61,768 nt of DNA from Syntrophaceae bacterium UBA2188 (GCA_002327985.1 DCVM01000185.1:1-61768); one strand, 5' to 3'; counted from the stretch's first letter, positions 1-8,735 are shown. Notes: generated by a model from the sequence alone, not told the origin. Numbers and translations are program-made.

Positions 1-12
1 TCTAAAATAATC

Positions 13-1305
13 ATGGCAGAACCACCTCCACCCATCAAACTCTTTTTGATTTTTATCATTCTCTCCGCTCTCTATATCCTCTCCATGTTTCATCGTGTTT
101 CCAATGCGGTCATGGCGCCCAACCTTATCCAGGATTTAGGTCTTGATGCAGAAACCCTTGGCATGCTGGGAGGCGCTTTCTTCTACTCCTTCGCCCTGCT
201 TCAAATCCCTATGGGGCCGATGCTCGATCGGATTGGACCCCGTATCATCTTCACCTTTTCCCTTCTGATCGGGGCAGTTGGCGCCTTCCTCTTTGCCTCT
301 GGAAATTCATTCCCTTCAGCCCTTTTGGGAAGAACTCTTATCGGGGCAGGAATGGCTTCTATTCTCATGGGGTCTCTAAAGGTTTTCACCTTAAATTTTT
401 CACCTCGCAAGTTTGCTACCCTCATGGGCACCCTCACTTCTGTTGGGACATTGGGCAGTATCTTAGCCGCTTCTCCCCTCGCCTATCTCACTTCTACGAT
501 AGGATGGAGAATAACCTTCATGATTGCCGGCGGGGTGACAGTCGCCTTCGCCTTTCTCACTTTTTGGATTTTAGGCGAAGGAAAGAAAAATCAAGAGCGC
601 TTCGGCTCAACTTCCCCGCCCCAACCGGTGATAAAAATTCAACAATCTTTTCGACTGATCCTAAGTTCTCTTGCCTTCTGGCAAATTGCAACGGCTGCCT
701 TTTTTAGATTTGGGGTTTCCATGAGCCTTCAGGGTTTATGGTTGGGACCTTATCTGATGGACATCAAGGGATATTCACCTGTTCAAACAGGGAATCTCCT
801 CATCCTGCTGGCAATCGGAGCCATCGTGGGAGGCCCTATCGCAGGCCAATTCTCTGATCGAATTTTCCGTGACAGCAAGAGGGTTGCCCTGTGGGGATTG
901 AGTCTTTATGCCTTAAGTCTTTTGCCTTTTCTTGGATTCTTCAAAATTCAAAACCCTTTATGGTTTGGTCTCATTTTCTTTCTAAATGGATTCTTCGGCG
1001 CCTTTGGAATGGTGATTTACTCCCAGGCTAAGGACCTTTTTCCCATCGCCATCTCAGGCACAGTCATGACATGGGTCAATTTCTTTACCATCGCCGGAGC
1101 TGCGGTGTTCATGCCGGCGATAGGAAAAATCATTGAATCCTTCCCGCGTATTGGCCAAGCTTATCCTGCTGAGGCCTATCACCTTGCCTTCCTGATCTGT
1201 TTCCTGGGAATGGTGGTGAGCATCATTTTCTATGCCTTCTCCAGGAAAGAAAAACAGAAGCTCGGAGTTCAGAGTTCGGCGTTCGGAGTTAATTTTAGGG
1301 GTTAA
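13..1305 (+). CDS. MFS transporter
   Basis: A 430-residue major facilitator superfamily permease of the inner membrane, with about twelve hydrophobic segments. The family's loop 2-3 motif is visible as GPMLDRIGPR at residues 68-77, and a second, weaker copy follows the central loop (GQFSDRIF). The charged, Pro-rich stretch near residues 195-215 is the usual cytoplasmic linker between the two six-helix halves. The substrate cannot be read from the sequence. The last dozen residues (after KEKQKL) are encoded by a GTTCGGAGTT-type word repeat that continues into the intergenic space, so they are probably a neutral extension rather than part of the fold. No clear ribosome binding site precedes the ATG, and the true start could lie before the window. 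Confidence 0.85.
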   Translation: MAEPPPPIKLFLIFIILSALYILSMFHRVSNAVMAPNLIQDLGLDAETLGMLGGAFFYSFALLQIPMGPMLDRIGPRIIFTFSLLIGAVGAFLFASGNSFPSALLGRTLIGAGMASILMGSLKVFTLNFSPRKFATLMGTLTSVGTLGSILAASPLAYLTSTIGWRITFMIAGGVTVAFAFLTFWILGEGKKNQERFGSTSPPQPVIKIQQSFRLILSSLAFWQIATAAFFRFGVSMSLQGLWLGPYLMDIKGYSPVQTGNLLILLAIGAIVGGPIAGQFSDRIFRDSKRVALWGLSLYALSLLPFLGFFKIQNPLWFGLIFFLNGFFGAFGMVIYSQAKDLFPIAISGTVMTWVNFFTIAGAAVFMPAIGKIIESFPRIGQAYPAEAYHLAFLICFLGMVVSIIFYAFSRKEKQKLGVQSSAFGVNFRG

Positions 1306-1339
1306 CGTTAAAAATCTCCGGACTCATTACTCCGAACTG

Positions 1340-2041
1340 TTAACTGGATTGTTCGTTGGGAAAGGTCATCTGGCCTCCATAGTAACCTAGGAAAGAAACG
1401 ATAGGCGTAAGGATGACCATCATGATGAAATAGACGGGATGGGTGATCTGGGGTTGAGAACTGCGCCAGAGGATGAGGATGATTTCAAAAACAAGTAAGA
1501 GTATAGAAAGCTGAATCTTTCTCTTTACAAAAAGGGTGAGCTTTAATCGATAATTGATCCACCAGGTGAGAAGCCCCGTGATGATGGCAAACGGAGACGC
1601 AATGGCTCCAAGGATGAGAAGGTAGAAACTGGCCATCTCAAAGGAAGGGTTTTGAAAGACAAGATAGAGGAGGATAAAGAGAGAAGAGGCCATTAAAAAA
1701 GCAAGGGGAAAGTGGACGACCATGGGGTGAGGATGGCGTTTTGCCATGGGAAGCTTTTGAAGGAGGTTCTGAAGCACAGGAGGAAGATGTTTTAACTCCT
1801 CGGGGACGCCTTTTTTCAAAACCCCTACCCGAGGATATCGCTCAAGAACCTCGGTCCCATGGGGAGCTGCTGAGATTGCCCCTGTAAGATTGCTTCCAGA
1901 GGGATGTCTGTTCATATGAAGGCCTTTGGACCAGAGAGGGCTTTTAGACACATCATAAACCTTTCCCTCAAAGGCGATATAGACGGGTTTTCCGTCCTTT
2001 CCATTAAACGATAACAATTCCTCAGATGTCATCTCTTTCAT
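1340..2041 (-). CDS. Cytochrome b5-like domain fused to DUF2231 membrane domain
   Basis: A 233-residue protein with two parts. Residues 1-75 resemble the bacterial cytochrome b5-like heme/steroid-binding domain (KPVYIAFEGKVYDVSKS, then His residues in HMNRHPSG and APHG that could ligate heme). Residues 100-230 form a four-helix membrane domain of the DUF2231 type, opening with HPHPMVVHFPLAF. The combination suggests a small membrane redox or heme-carrying protein; the electron partner is unknown. The start at 2041 is preceded by GGAAGG; an internal ATG at 2032 is also possible. It stands alone, convergent with the MFS gene. Domain assignment is by motif recognition; the function is inferred. 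Confidence 0.75.
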   Translation of the reverse strand: MKEMTSEELLSFNGKDGKPVYIAFEGKVYDVSKSPLWSKGLHMNRHPSGSNLTGAISAAPHGTEVLERYPRVGVLKKGVPEELKHLPPVLQNLLQKLPMAKRHPHPMVVHFPLAFLMASSLFILLYLVFQNPSFEMASFYLLILGAIASPFAIITGLLTWWINYRLKLTLFVKRKIQLSILLLVFEIILILWRSSQPQITHPVYFIMMVILTPIVSFLGYYGGQMTFPNEQSS

Positions 2042-2109
2042 ATCTTTCCTTCCTCAATGATGAATTTAGGAATTCTATGTTTTGTTAAATACAAGCTTTT
2101 GGTGTTTTC

Positions 2110-2523
2110 TTAAAACTCGCTGATGCTATTTATAAATTCTCTTGGAGTCACTATTTTAATACCTTTGAATTCTTCAAATGGAAAATGCCTTTTATTTCCC
2201 GTGATAATGAAATCCGCTCTTGCTTTTATGGCGCATTCCAAAATTCTTTTATCAGGTTCATCCGTCTTAAGTATATTTAACCGTTTGGCGGGGGTGACGA
2301 TGGATGCTTTTCGATTAATTTCCCCTATTAGTTCTATAATCTCTCTGTGGTCCAACTTGAAACGAGGCCTCTTAAGGACTGCCTCGTATTCATTCAAAAG
2401 CGCCGGAGAAACAAAAAACCTTACTTTATCTTCTAAACCTAAAGATAAAAGTAAGGCGGGTAAGCTTTTTTCATATAGAGCGGCTGAACCGATGATGTTG
2501 GTGTCAAACACTACCTTGAGCAT
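2110..2523 (-). CDS. PIN-domain toxin (COG1569-like)
   Basis: A 137-residue PIN nuclease of the type annotated as 'putative toxin-antitoxin toxin, PIN family'. The acidic residues expected for the metal site are visible: VVFDTNI near the N-terminus, the Glu of LLNEYEAVL, and ETD/DADF-type residues at TDEPDKRILECAIKARADFIITGNKRHF. Members cleave RNA and are neutralised by a cognate antitoxin. The gene starts 3 bases after the stop of the upstream Phd-type gene, so the two are co-transcribed. The RNA target is not known. Confidence 0.85.
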   Translation of the reverse strand: MLKVVFDTNIIGSAALYEKSLPALLLSLGLEDKVRFFVSPALLNEYEAVLKRPRFKLDHREIIELIGEINRKASIVTPAKRLNILKTDEPDKRILECAIKARADFIITGNKRHFPFEEFKGIKIVTPREFINSISEF

Positions 2524-2526
2524 AGG

Positions 2527-2811
2527 CTAAAGACTTTTTCTAAAGGCCTTAATTTCTGCATCAATGTCCTCAAGACTGAGCTTATTCGTTCCAGCCTTTT
2601 TAGCTTGTTCCTGGAGCTTGGTTAACACGTCAGGTTGCTTGACAATATTTTTTAAATAGTCCTCGACGCTTAAAATAACTGCCGTAGCTTCTCCTTTCTT
2701 CCTAATCAAGAAGCGGTCCTGATTTTTTTTAACTCTTTCCAAAATCTGGCCCAATTGTGTTCTCGCTATAAGAGCCGAAATGCTTTTGGTCACTTTCAGG
2801 CTTCCTTCCAT
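2527..2811 (-). CDS. Phd/YefM-family antitoxin
   Basis: A 94-residue antitoxin of the Phd/YefM family: the N-terminal half (KSISALIARTQLGQILERVK, then FLIRKKGEATAVILSVEDYLK) is the family's DNA-binding and dimerisation fold, and the C-terminal tail would wrap the PIN toxin encoded next. It is the first gene of the pair and probably represses its own promoter, whose -35 and -10 boxes lie about 50-80 bases upstream. The start is preceded by GGAAAAGGAA. Confidence 0.85.
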   Translation of the reverse strand: MEGSLKVTKSISALIARTQLGQILERVKKNQDRFLIRKKGEATAVILSVEDYLKNIVKQPDVLTKLQEQAKKAGTNKLSLEDIDAEIKAFRKSL

Positions 2812-2861
2812 TCCTTTTCCTCCTTCAAGGATGATGAACTGATTAATTAATTAGTAATATA

Positions 2862-2890
2862 ATGATAAGAAATTAATGAAGGGGTGTCAA
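2862..2890 (-). promoter_or_regulatory. Sigma-70-type promoter of the Phd/PIN module
   Basis: Read on the minus strand: TTGACA at 2890-2885, a 17-base spacer, then TATCAT at 2867-2862. The transcript would start about 40 bases before the antitoxin ATG. An AT-rich ATTAATTAATTA stretch just downstream is a plausible operator for autorepression. Confidence 0.5.
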
Positions 2891-3078
2891 GATGTAGCGT
2901 TTCTACCCATAATGCGTATGTATGGTAGTTGGGACATTGTTCAAAGTATCCACATTATCTTCCCTTCCCCTGCTTCCTCATTGCATCGTAAATTTTCCTG
3001 ATCGGAATTTTGATAATTTTGATCTACGTCCCTCTCGATTATCCTTATATAACGGTTAGAGAGGGAGTGGGTTGATGG
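2891..3078. other. Intergenic stretch, no gene recognised
   Basis: No convincing ORF. It holds an inverted repeat CCCTCTC/GAGAGGG near 3031-3065. A short open minus-strand stretch could be a remnant but is too short to assign. Confidence 0.4.
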
Positions 3079-3255
3079 TCATTCATCATACTTGACGAGA
3101 GCCTGCGCCAGGTAGCTCAGGTCTTTACCACTGGGAAACGGTGCCCCGAGCGGGTGCCAACCCTCAGCCAATTTCTCCTTAACCTCACCTGTAAGATTCT
3201 CAATGAGGTCTTCCCCTTCCGCCAAGACGATGGTGTAATCGACTACTCTTTTCAT
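3079..3255 (-). CDS. Small DUF1737-like protein
   Basis: A 58-residue ORF that reads MKRVVDYTIVLAEGEDLIEN and continues with EKLAEGWHPLGAPF and ends in AQALVKYDE. The pattern 'long-helix, then EGWxPxG, then QALVKY' is the signature of the DUF1737 family of small proteins of unknown function. It follows the frameshifted gene by 45 bases in the same orientation. An AAAGGAAT ribosome binding site lies about 11 bases before the ATG. Confidence 0.6.
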   Translation of the reverse strand: MKRVVDYTIVLAEGEDLIENLTGEVKEKLAEGWHPLGAPFPSGKDLSYLAQALVKYDE

Positions 3256-3300
3256 TGCTATTAGTTATTCCTTTGTTGATGTTAGATTGTGGTTGGTGTT

Positions 3301-3916
3301 TTAGTTCATAATCTTATCGTTTTGCCTCCAAAAGAGTCTTCCTTTCTGACCCGGATGAACTGCTCCCTTTTTATTTCTCCATTCAAATACGACTTCAATA
3401 CGCGAAACCTTTATCTTTTGTGCAAGGTACAGAGATTTTTCCCATGAATCGTTTGAATCCTCCCCCTGAATGGAAATTCCTATATCAGGGTAATAGCGAT
3501 AACCCCTTTCCGTTAGGGGACCCTTAGAAATATTGGAATGAGTCTCCTTTTTCAGAGCTTCAAAACTACCGTAATATTTAAGTGCATATTTGTGGACGGC
3601 GTAAACCAGATCGTTCCAAATTCCCTTCTGAAATCTCTAAATATTTTTCAATTGTTCTACACGCTTCTGGAGTTCCGAGATGAGCCAAAAGGGTTAATAT
3701 CCTTTTCTTTGATTCAATAGGAATATGCTTATAAAATAGTTTATCACTCTCCTTTAAGACCTCGTCATAATCGACATTATCAAAGTCTATCGTTTCTGAG
3801 AAGCTAAAATATTCCTCCTGTATAGATAAATCGATTGCTTCTTCAATCAGGGTGAGATTGTCAAAAACATTCTTAGAATTGTCATGATCATCTTCATTTC
3901 TTTTTACATCATTCAT
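3301..3916 (-). pseudogene. Frameshifted hypothetical gene (about 205 codons)
   Basis: The first frame codes 112 residues (start 3916, acidic N-terminal region, then HLGTPEACRTIEKYLE). It runs out of phase at about 3630. A second frame takes over and reads QKGIWNDLVYAVHKYALKYY and on through WEKSLYLAQKIKV to FWRQNDKIMN, ending at 3301. Both halves look like real protein, and the joint needs a single-base insertion or deletion near 3630-3635. The family was not recognised; the middle suggests HEAT-like or immunity-protein character, but this is weak. It could be a decayed gene, a programmed shift or a sequencing error. Confidence 0.7.
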
Positions 3917-3939
3917 AATCCAGGCCCTCTATGAGTAAA

Positions 3940-3968
3940 AATTTACTCCTTTTAATAAAAACTGTCAA
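3940..3968 (-). promoter_or_regulatory. Putative promoter of the frameshifted gene
   Basis: On the minus strand TTGACA (3968-3963), 17 bases, then TAAATT (3945-3940). The predicted start lies about 17 bases before the ATG at 3916, leaving room for the GAGGG ribosome binding site. Confidence 0.4.
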
Positions 3969-4040
3969 AGAACGAGCCATTAAAAATCATCTCCTTGAAT
4001 TATTGACAATGGGATGATACCTTTATACTAAGGAGGGTTT

Positions 4041-4202
4041 ATGATTCTGAAGATTCTGTTGGGTATCGTATTGGGTGGCCTTGCGGGATTGGGTGCAAGC
4101 TATCTTTTCCGAAGCATTGGAAGTTCCTGAGCCTTCACCTGTAACCCTTATCTCTCCGTCCCTTTGGGCGCTGTGGTGGGGTTGTTCTGGGCCTTAGGTT
4201 AA
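4041..4202 (+). CDS. Small membrane protein with in-frame TGA: candidate selenoprotein (DUF6132-like)
   Basis: A strong AGGAGG (4031-4036) precedes ATG 4041. The reading frame gives a hydrophobic helix (ILKILLGIVLGGLAGLGASY), then FRSIGSS, a TGA at codon 30 (4128-4130), then AFTCNPYLSVPLGAVVGLFW and a TAA at 4200. Coding character continues past the TGA. The segment S-TGA-AFTCNPYLS lines up with the SCPITSNPYIS signature of small membrane proteins of the DUF6132 type, where the TGA falls exactly on the conserved Cys. Sec at a Cys position is the classic selenoprotein pattern. Against this, the downstream hairpin (CGTCCC TTT GGGCG, about 23-36 bases after the TGA) lacks the G expected at the start of a bacterial SECIS loop. 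A nonsense mutation is the alternative. Confidence 0.55.
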
Positions 4203-4268
4203 GGCCACATAAATAAAAACGCTCAGCGCTTGGCGCTATGCGCATAGCAATGTAAAGGGAGGTTAATC

Positions 4269-5273
4269 ATGCCCCAATTGAGACAGGATCCTACTACAAA
4301 AGAATGGGTCATCATTGCAGCAGAGCGTGCAAAGAGGCCTGACAATTTTAAAAAGATCGGACCTTCTATAGAAACACCTGCTTATAAAGAAGACTGCCCT
4401 TTCTGTCCTGGGAATGAACATCTCACTCCCTATGAGACCCTTGCCTATCGAAGGAGCGGCCCCCCCAATAGTAAAGGATGGTGGGTAAGGGTTATTCCAA
4501 ATAAATTTCCTGCTCTTTCTCCCGAAGGAAGTTTAGAGAGAACAGAAGAGAAGGGATTTTTCAGGATGATGGATGGCGTGGGGAGGCACGAGGTCGTCAT
4601 CGGAAGTCCTATTCACAATCAACTCTTTCCTCTAATGGAGGATAAAGAAGTGGAGGAGGTTCTCCTCGCCTATCGAGAGAGGTATCTTGCCTTGAGAGAA
4701 GATCCGAGAATCAAATTGATCATCATCTTTAAAAACCATGGCCAAGCTGCCGGAACATCACTGGAGCACACCCATTCCCAAATCGTTGGAACAGCCGTCG
4801 TCCCTTCCAATATTCGAAAAAAATTGCAAGAGGCAGCACGATACTATGACGACCGTGGGCGCTGTGTCTATTGTGACCTGATCCAGGAGGAGCTCCGTTT
4901 CAAAAAAAGAATGGTCATGGATACAGAGCAGTTTGTTGTCCTTCAGCCTTTTGCGTCCCGAGTTCCGTTCGAGACCTGGATCATCCCAAAAACACACCAA
5001 GCCTCCTTTGGTTTAATCTCAGTGGAGGATTCTAAAAGATTTGCAAAAGTTTTAAAAAAAACCTTATTCAGCCTCTATTCCAAATTAAACGATCCAGATT
5101 ACAACTATGTCATTCATACTTCTCCCATTAAAGATGAAGGGGAGGACTACTACCACTGGCATCTTCAAATCATTCCGCGACTGACTACGCCGGCCGGATT
5201 TGAAATGGGATCAGGCATCTATATCAATGTTTCCTTCCCCGAGGAAACGGCTCAATTCTTAAGGGAAGGGTAA
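4269..5273 (+). CDS. galT: Galactose-1-phosphate uridylyltransferase
   Basis: A 334-residue HIT-superfamily nucleotidyltransferase that exchanges UMP between UDP-glucose and galactose-1-phosphate (Leloir pathway). The metal-binding CPFC is at residues 43-46 and CVYC at 199-202. The active-site histidine triad reads HTHSQ at 167-171, and HWHLQ near the C-terminus gives the second HIT half. Full family length. A good GGGAGG lies 7 bases before the ATG. No other galactose gene is adjacent, so the enzyme may act on sugar nucleotides for envelope polysaccharide. Confidence 0.92.
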   Translation: MPQLRQDPTTKEWVIIAAERAKRPDNFKKIGPSIETPAYKEDCPFCPGNEHLTPYETLAYRRSGPPNSKGWWVRVIPNKFPALSPEGSLERTEEKGFFRMMDGVGRHEVVIGSPIHNQLFPLMEDKEVEEVLLAYRERYLALREDPRIKLIIIFKNHGQAAGTSLEHTHSQIVGTAVVPSNIRKKLQEAARYYDDRGRCVYCDLIQEELRFKKRMVMDTEQFVVLQPFASRVPFETWIIPKTHQASFGLISVEDSKRFAKVLKKTLFSLYSKLNDPDYNYVIHTSPIKDEGEDYYHWHLQIIPRLTTPAGFEMGSGIYINVSFPEETAQFLREG

Positions 5274-5315
5274 CGTAGAACTCTCTGATTCATTTTTAAA
5301 GGAGTGATCCACTTC

Positions 5316-6704
5316 ATGCGCCTATTAAAAAAATATTTAATCACAGTGTTTATGCTCCCCCTCCTCATTCTTTTCTTCATGACGCCTTCGGAGGCCGGCC
5401 TTCGTGAACAAATTTTTGAAACCGTCTTGTCTAATGGGTTAAAAGTGATCCTCCTTGAAAACCCCAAGGCGCCACTGGTCACCTTTCAGGTCTGGTATCG
5501 TGTGGGATCCCGCAATGAGTCCTGGGGAAAGACAGGACTTTCCCATGTGCTGGAGCATATGATGTTTAAAGGGACAGAGAAGATCGGTCCCGAAGAATTC
5601 TCACGGATCATTCAGGAGAATGGAGGAAATCTCAATGCTTTTACTTCCTATGACTATACCGCCTATTTTGAAAATATCAGTGCGGATCGAGTCCAGGTGG
5701 CCATCGATTTAGAAGCAGACAGGATGCAAAATCTCGTTCTTCGAGAGGAGGACTTTCGGACAGAGCGAATGGTGGTGATGGAGGAGCGGAGGCTCCGCAC
5801 CGAGGATAACCCACGGGCGATCCTGATCGAGCAAGTCATGGCCACAGCATTCCAAATTCATCCATACCGTTGGCCCATTATCGGCTGGATGGGAGACCTT
5901 GCCCGTCTAACGCTGGCCGACCTGAAAGCCTATTATCAAACCTACTATAACCCCATCAACGCCTTTCTCGTGGTCGTGGGAGATTTTAAGAAAGAGGAAC
6001 TTCTGCCAAAAATTGAGAAGGCCTTTGGTTCATACCCAAAAGGAGTGGTTCCTGATCAGAAAAGAGATAAAGAACCACCACAGCTTGGGGAGCGAAGAAT
6101 CTTTGTAAAAAAGGAAGCCCAGCTCCCATTCCTGGTGATGGGATATCATGTCCCAAACCTACAAGACCCGGATAGTTATGTACTGGAAGTGATTGCCACC
6201 CTTCTCTCCGAGGGAAAAAGCTCGAGACTCTATCAGGCTCTTGTCCGTGAGAAAAGGCTTGTCCTGAGTGCGGATGCGGATTATTCCCTTCTCTCCCGAG
6301 ATCCACGCCTTTTTTATCTCTCCGCAGACCTTCTTCCTGGCAAAGAGGTGGCTGAAGTGGAGAGGGCTCTTGATCAAGAAATTGAACGCCTCCAGAGAGA
6401 ACTTGTCGGAAGACAGGAATTAGAAAAGGCAAAGAACCAACTCGAAGCCTTGTTTATCTTTGGACAGGATTCCATCTTCAATCAGGCCATGCTTCTGGCG
6501 CGTCACGAGATTACGTTAAGCTGGAAAGCCGTTGATGATTATCTCCCTTCCATCCGAAAAGTGACTCCCGAGGAGATTCAGCGAGTAGCCAAAAAATACC
6601 TCACCCCGGATAATCGGACAGTAGGGATCCTGATCCCACTTCCTCCGAAAGAAGGAAAACCTGCGCCAGAAGGATCTCCTATAAAGGAGAAGATGGTTAG
6701 ATAG
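5316..6704 (+). CDS. M16 family zinc peptidase, catalytic member of a pair
   Basis: A 462-residue pitrilysin-family (M16B) peptidase. Residues 1-28 form a signal peptide (MRLLKKYLITV through PSEAG), so it acts in the periplasm. The inverted zinc motif HVLEH is at residues 77-81, with the third ligand in VVMEERR about 75 residues later; the C-terminal M16 domain follows. I prefer ATG 5316 to GTG 5304 because the GTG overlaps the AAAGGAG ribosome binding site. The next gene encodes the inactive partner, the usual two-subunit arrangement in which both halves enclose the peptide substrate. Confidence 0.88.
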   Translation: MRLLKKYLITVFMLPLLILFFMTPSEAGLREQIFETVLSNGLKVILLENPKAPLVTFQVWYRVGSRNESWGKTGLSHVLEHMMFKGTEKIGPEEFSRIIQENGGNLNAFTSYDYTAYFENISADRVQVAIDLEADRMQNLVLREEDFRTERMVVMEERRLRTEDNPRAILIEQVMATAFQIHPYRWPIIGWMGDLARLTLADLKAYYQTYYNPINAFLVVVGDFKKEELLPKIEKAFGSYPKGVVPDQKRDKEPPQLGERRIFVKKEAQLPFLVMGYHVPNLQDPDSYVLEVIATLLSEGKSSRLYQALVREKRLVLSADADYSLLSRDPRLFYLSADLLPGKEVAEVERALDQEIERLQRELVGRQELEKAKNQLEALFIFGQDSIFNQAMLLARHEITLSWKAVDDYLPSIRKVTPEEIQRVAKKYLTPDNRTVGILIPLPPKEGKPAPEGSPIKEKMVR

Positions 6705-6771
6705 GGAGAGATTGAGTTTTGAGTTATGAGTTTTAAAGGTTAACATTAGGGGTTAATGAGGGCAGAAATTT

Positions 6772-8148
6772 ATGAGACTTTTTTTTAGATTTCTTATTCT
6801 GCAATCCGCAATCCGAATTCCGAAATGGAAACTCCTTGTCGTTCTCGTTTTTCTGTTATTATGCATGGGCCTGCTGAATAGCGCCCTACAGGCCCTACCC
6901 CCAGTCCAGAGGGCAGTACTTCCTAATGGGCTCGTCCTGCTTGTGAGTGAGGAACGCTCCCTCCCTTTTGTTACTTTACAGCTTCTCGTTAATTCAGGTT
7001 CTTGGAAAGATCCTGCAGGAGAAGAAGGTTTGTCATACTTAACCGCTCGGGGTCTCCTTCTGGGAACTTCAAAGCGTCAGGTGACGGCCATCCACGAAGA
7101 GCTCGATTTTATGGGCGCCTCTCTCTCTTCTTCTGCGGGTCGAGACTATGCCACGCTCAATCTGCGTGTTTTAAAAAAGGATTTGGACAAGGGGTGGGAT
7201 CTCTTCATCGAGGTGCTCACCCAGCCCACCTTTCCTGAGGAAGAAATCAAGAGGGAAGTTGAAAAGACACTTGCAGCGATTCAATCCGCTGAAGATCAAC
7301 CCGATGAGGTAGCAGAAAAGGAGTTCCGGAAAACCCTTTTTTCCAACAGTCCCTATGCCCACCCTGTTGTCGGGACAAAAGAATCCCTCCCTCGACTGAC
7401 ACGGGAAGCAATGATTCGATTTTATCGATTCTGTTACCATCCCAATAATGCTATCCTGACGGTTGTGGGAGATATCTCTGCCGAAGAAGTGAAGTCTAAA
7501 CTTCTTCCAAGCCTTGCAAAATGGCCGACGGTTGAGATTCCTAAAATTCCTTTTAAGACCTCCTTTGAAAAAGAGCCGAAGACCGTGAAGATCGACCGCG
7601 GGATCACCCAAGCCAATATTGTCCTTGGACACGTCGGTGTAAGCCGGGACAATCCAGATTACTACGCCCTAACGATCATGAACTATATTCTGGGTGGGGG
7701 AGGTTTTTCCTCTCGATTGGTGGAGGAAATACGAAACAAGAGGGGCCTCGCATACTCTGTCGCCAGTTACTTTGATCCCGGAAAATATCCAGGTTCTTTC
7801 CAGATTGTTCTCCAGACAAAAAATGCCTCTGCTCGTGAGGCCATTTCCATCTCCATTCAGGAGATGGAGAGGATTCAAAAAGAGCTGGTTTCAGAGAAAG
7901 AATTGGAAGGGGCAAAGAAATATCTCATCGGAAGTTTTCCTATGCGTATTAATACCCAGGGAAAGCTGACCCATTTTCTCACCCAGGTAGAATACTATGG
8001 GTTGGGCCTGGATTATCCGGAAAAATACCCTTCCCTCATTCAATCCATCACCCGGGAAGAAGTGCTCCGTGTGGCGAAAAAATACCTCCATCCCGAAAAT
8101 ACAATCCTCATTGTGGTCGCCAATCTGAAGGAAGCAGGGATGGAATGA
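6772..8148 (+). CDS. M16 family peptidase-like protein, non-catalytic partner
   Basis: A 458-residue M16B homologue. At the place of HxxEH it reads GLSYLTARGLLLGT, so the zinc site is absent; it should be the structural half of a heterodimer with the preceding peptidase. A membrane or signal segment covers residues 18-40 (KLLVVLVFLLLCMGLL). The first 18 residues include QSAIRIPKW, encoded by the genome's ATTCCGAAATCC-type word repeat, so the natural N-terminus may be shorter. The Gly-rich GGGGFSSRLVEEIR of the C-terminal domain, which helps bind substrate in active pairs, is intact. Confidence 0.85.
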   Translation: MRLFFRFLILQSAIRIPKWKLLVVLVFLLLCMGLLNSALQALPPVQRAVLPNGLVLLVSEERSLPFVTLQLLVNSGSWKDPAGEEGLSYLTARGLLLGTSKRQVTAIHEELDFMGASLSSSAGRDYATLNLRVLKKDLDKGWDLFIEVLTQPTFPEEEIKREVEKTLAAIQSAEDQPDEVAEKEFRKTLFSNSPYAHPVVGTKESLPRLTREAMIRFYRFCYHPNNAILTVVGDISAEEVKSKLLPSLAKWPTVEIPKIPFKTSFEKEPKTVKIDRGITQANIVLGHVGVSRDNPDYYALTIMNYILGGGGFSSRLVEEIRNKRGLAYSVASYFDPGKYPGSFQIVLQTKNASAREAISISIQEMERIQKELVSEKELEGAKKYLIGSFPMRINTQGKLTHFLTQVEYYGLGLDYPEKYPSLIQSITREEVLRVAKKYLHPENTILIVVANLKEAGME

Positions 8149-8210
8149 TGGAGTTGATTGATAGGAAGAATTGGGATAGTATTAAAAAAACATCCAAAAG
8201 GGGAGGAAAG

Positions 8211-8735
8211 ATGATGAACGAAAAAGAACGTTTGAATGCTTTGGAGGTGGCACTCAATAATGAGATGAGGGAACGGGAATTCTATCTTCAAAACGCCAAC
8301 CGAACAAAAAACCCTCTCGGAAAGAAAATGTTTCAGCAAATCGGGGACGATGAATTAGAGCATTATGAACGGCTGAAACAGCTCCATCAAAAATGGGTCA
8401 AACAGGAAAAATGGCCTGAGACTGTTCCCATCAAAGTGAAAGATACGATGGTGAAGGATATCCTGGTCCAATTTCTTAAAAAGGTCGATGAGACCAAAGG
8501 AGATTCGGATGATTTAACGGCGGTCCGAACCGCTCTCGACTTTGAGGCAAGGGGAGCCAAGTTCTATGCTGAACTGCGGGATAGCGTTATTAATCCTAAA
8601 GAGAAGGAGTTTTTTGATCTCCTGTCGAAGATGGAAAATGAACACTACCTCTCTCTCAAGGATACAGAAGAATACTTCATTGATCCTGTCTCTTGGTATC
8701 GCAAAGCAGAACATCATACCCTGGACGGAGGTTAA
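8211..8735 (+). CDS. Ferritin-like / rubrerythrin-type diiron protein
   Basis: A 174-residue four-helix protein with two repeats of the ferritin-like pattern: an E at ALNNEMREREFY, the E/H pair DDELEHYERL, then E at ALDFEARGAKFY and ENEHYLSL. These are the six carboxylate and histidine ligands expected of a diiron centre. There is no C-terminal rubredoxin Cys motif. A role in peroxide or iron handling in an anaerobe is likely but inferred. Start 8211 is chosen because GGGGAGG ends 4 bases before it; the longer frame from 8145 overlaps the M16 gene. Confidence 0.8.
   Translation: MMNEKERLNALEVALNNEMREREFYLQNANRTKNPLGKKMFQQIGDDELEHYERLKQLHQKWVKQEKWPETVPIKVKDTMVKDILVQFLKKVDETKGDSDDLTAVRTALDFEARGAKFYAELRDSVINPKEKEFFDLLSKMENEHYLSLKDTEEYFIDPVSWYRKAEHHTLDGG

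Noticed and set aside
4003..4029. TTGACA ... TATACT as a promoter for the candidate selenoprotein gene
   Set aside because: Spacer is only 15 bases and the predicted start would fall on the AGGAGG ribosome binding site, so the transcript would lack it.
4131..4170. A canonical bacterial SECIS after the TGA
   Set aside because: The only clear stem (CGTCCC/GGGCG) has a TTT loop without the required G; not claimed as a SECIS.
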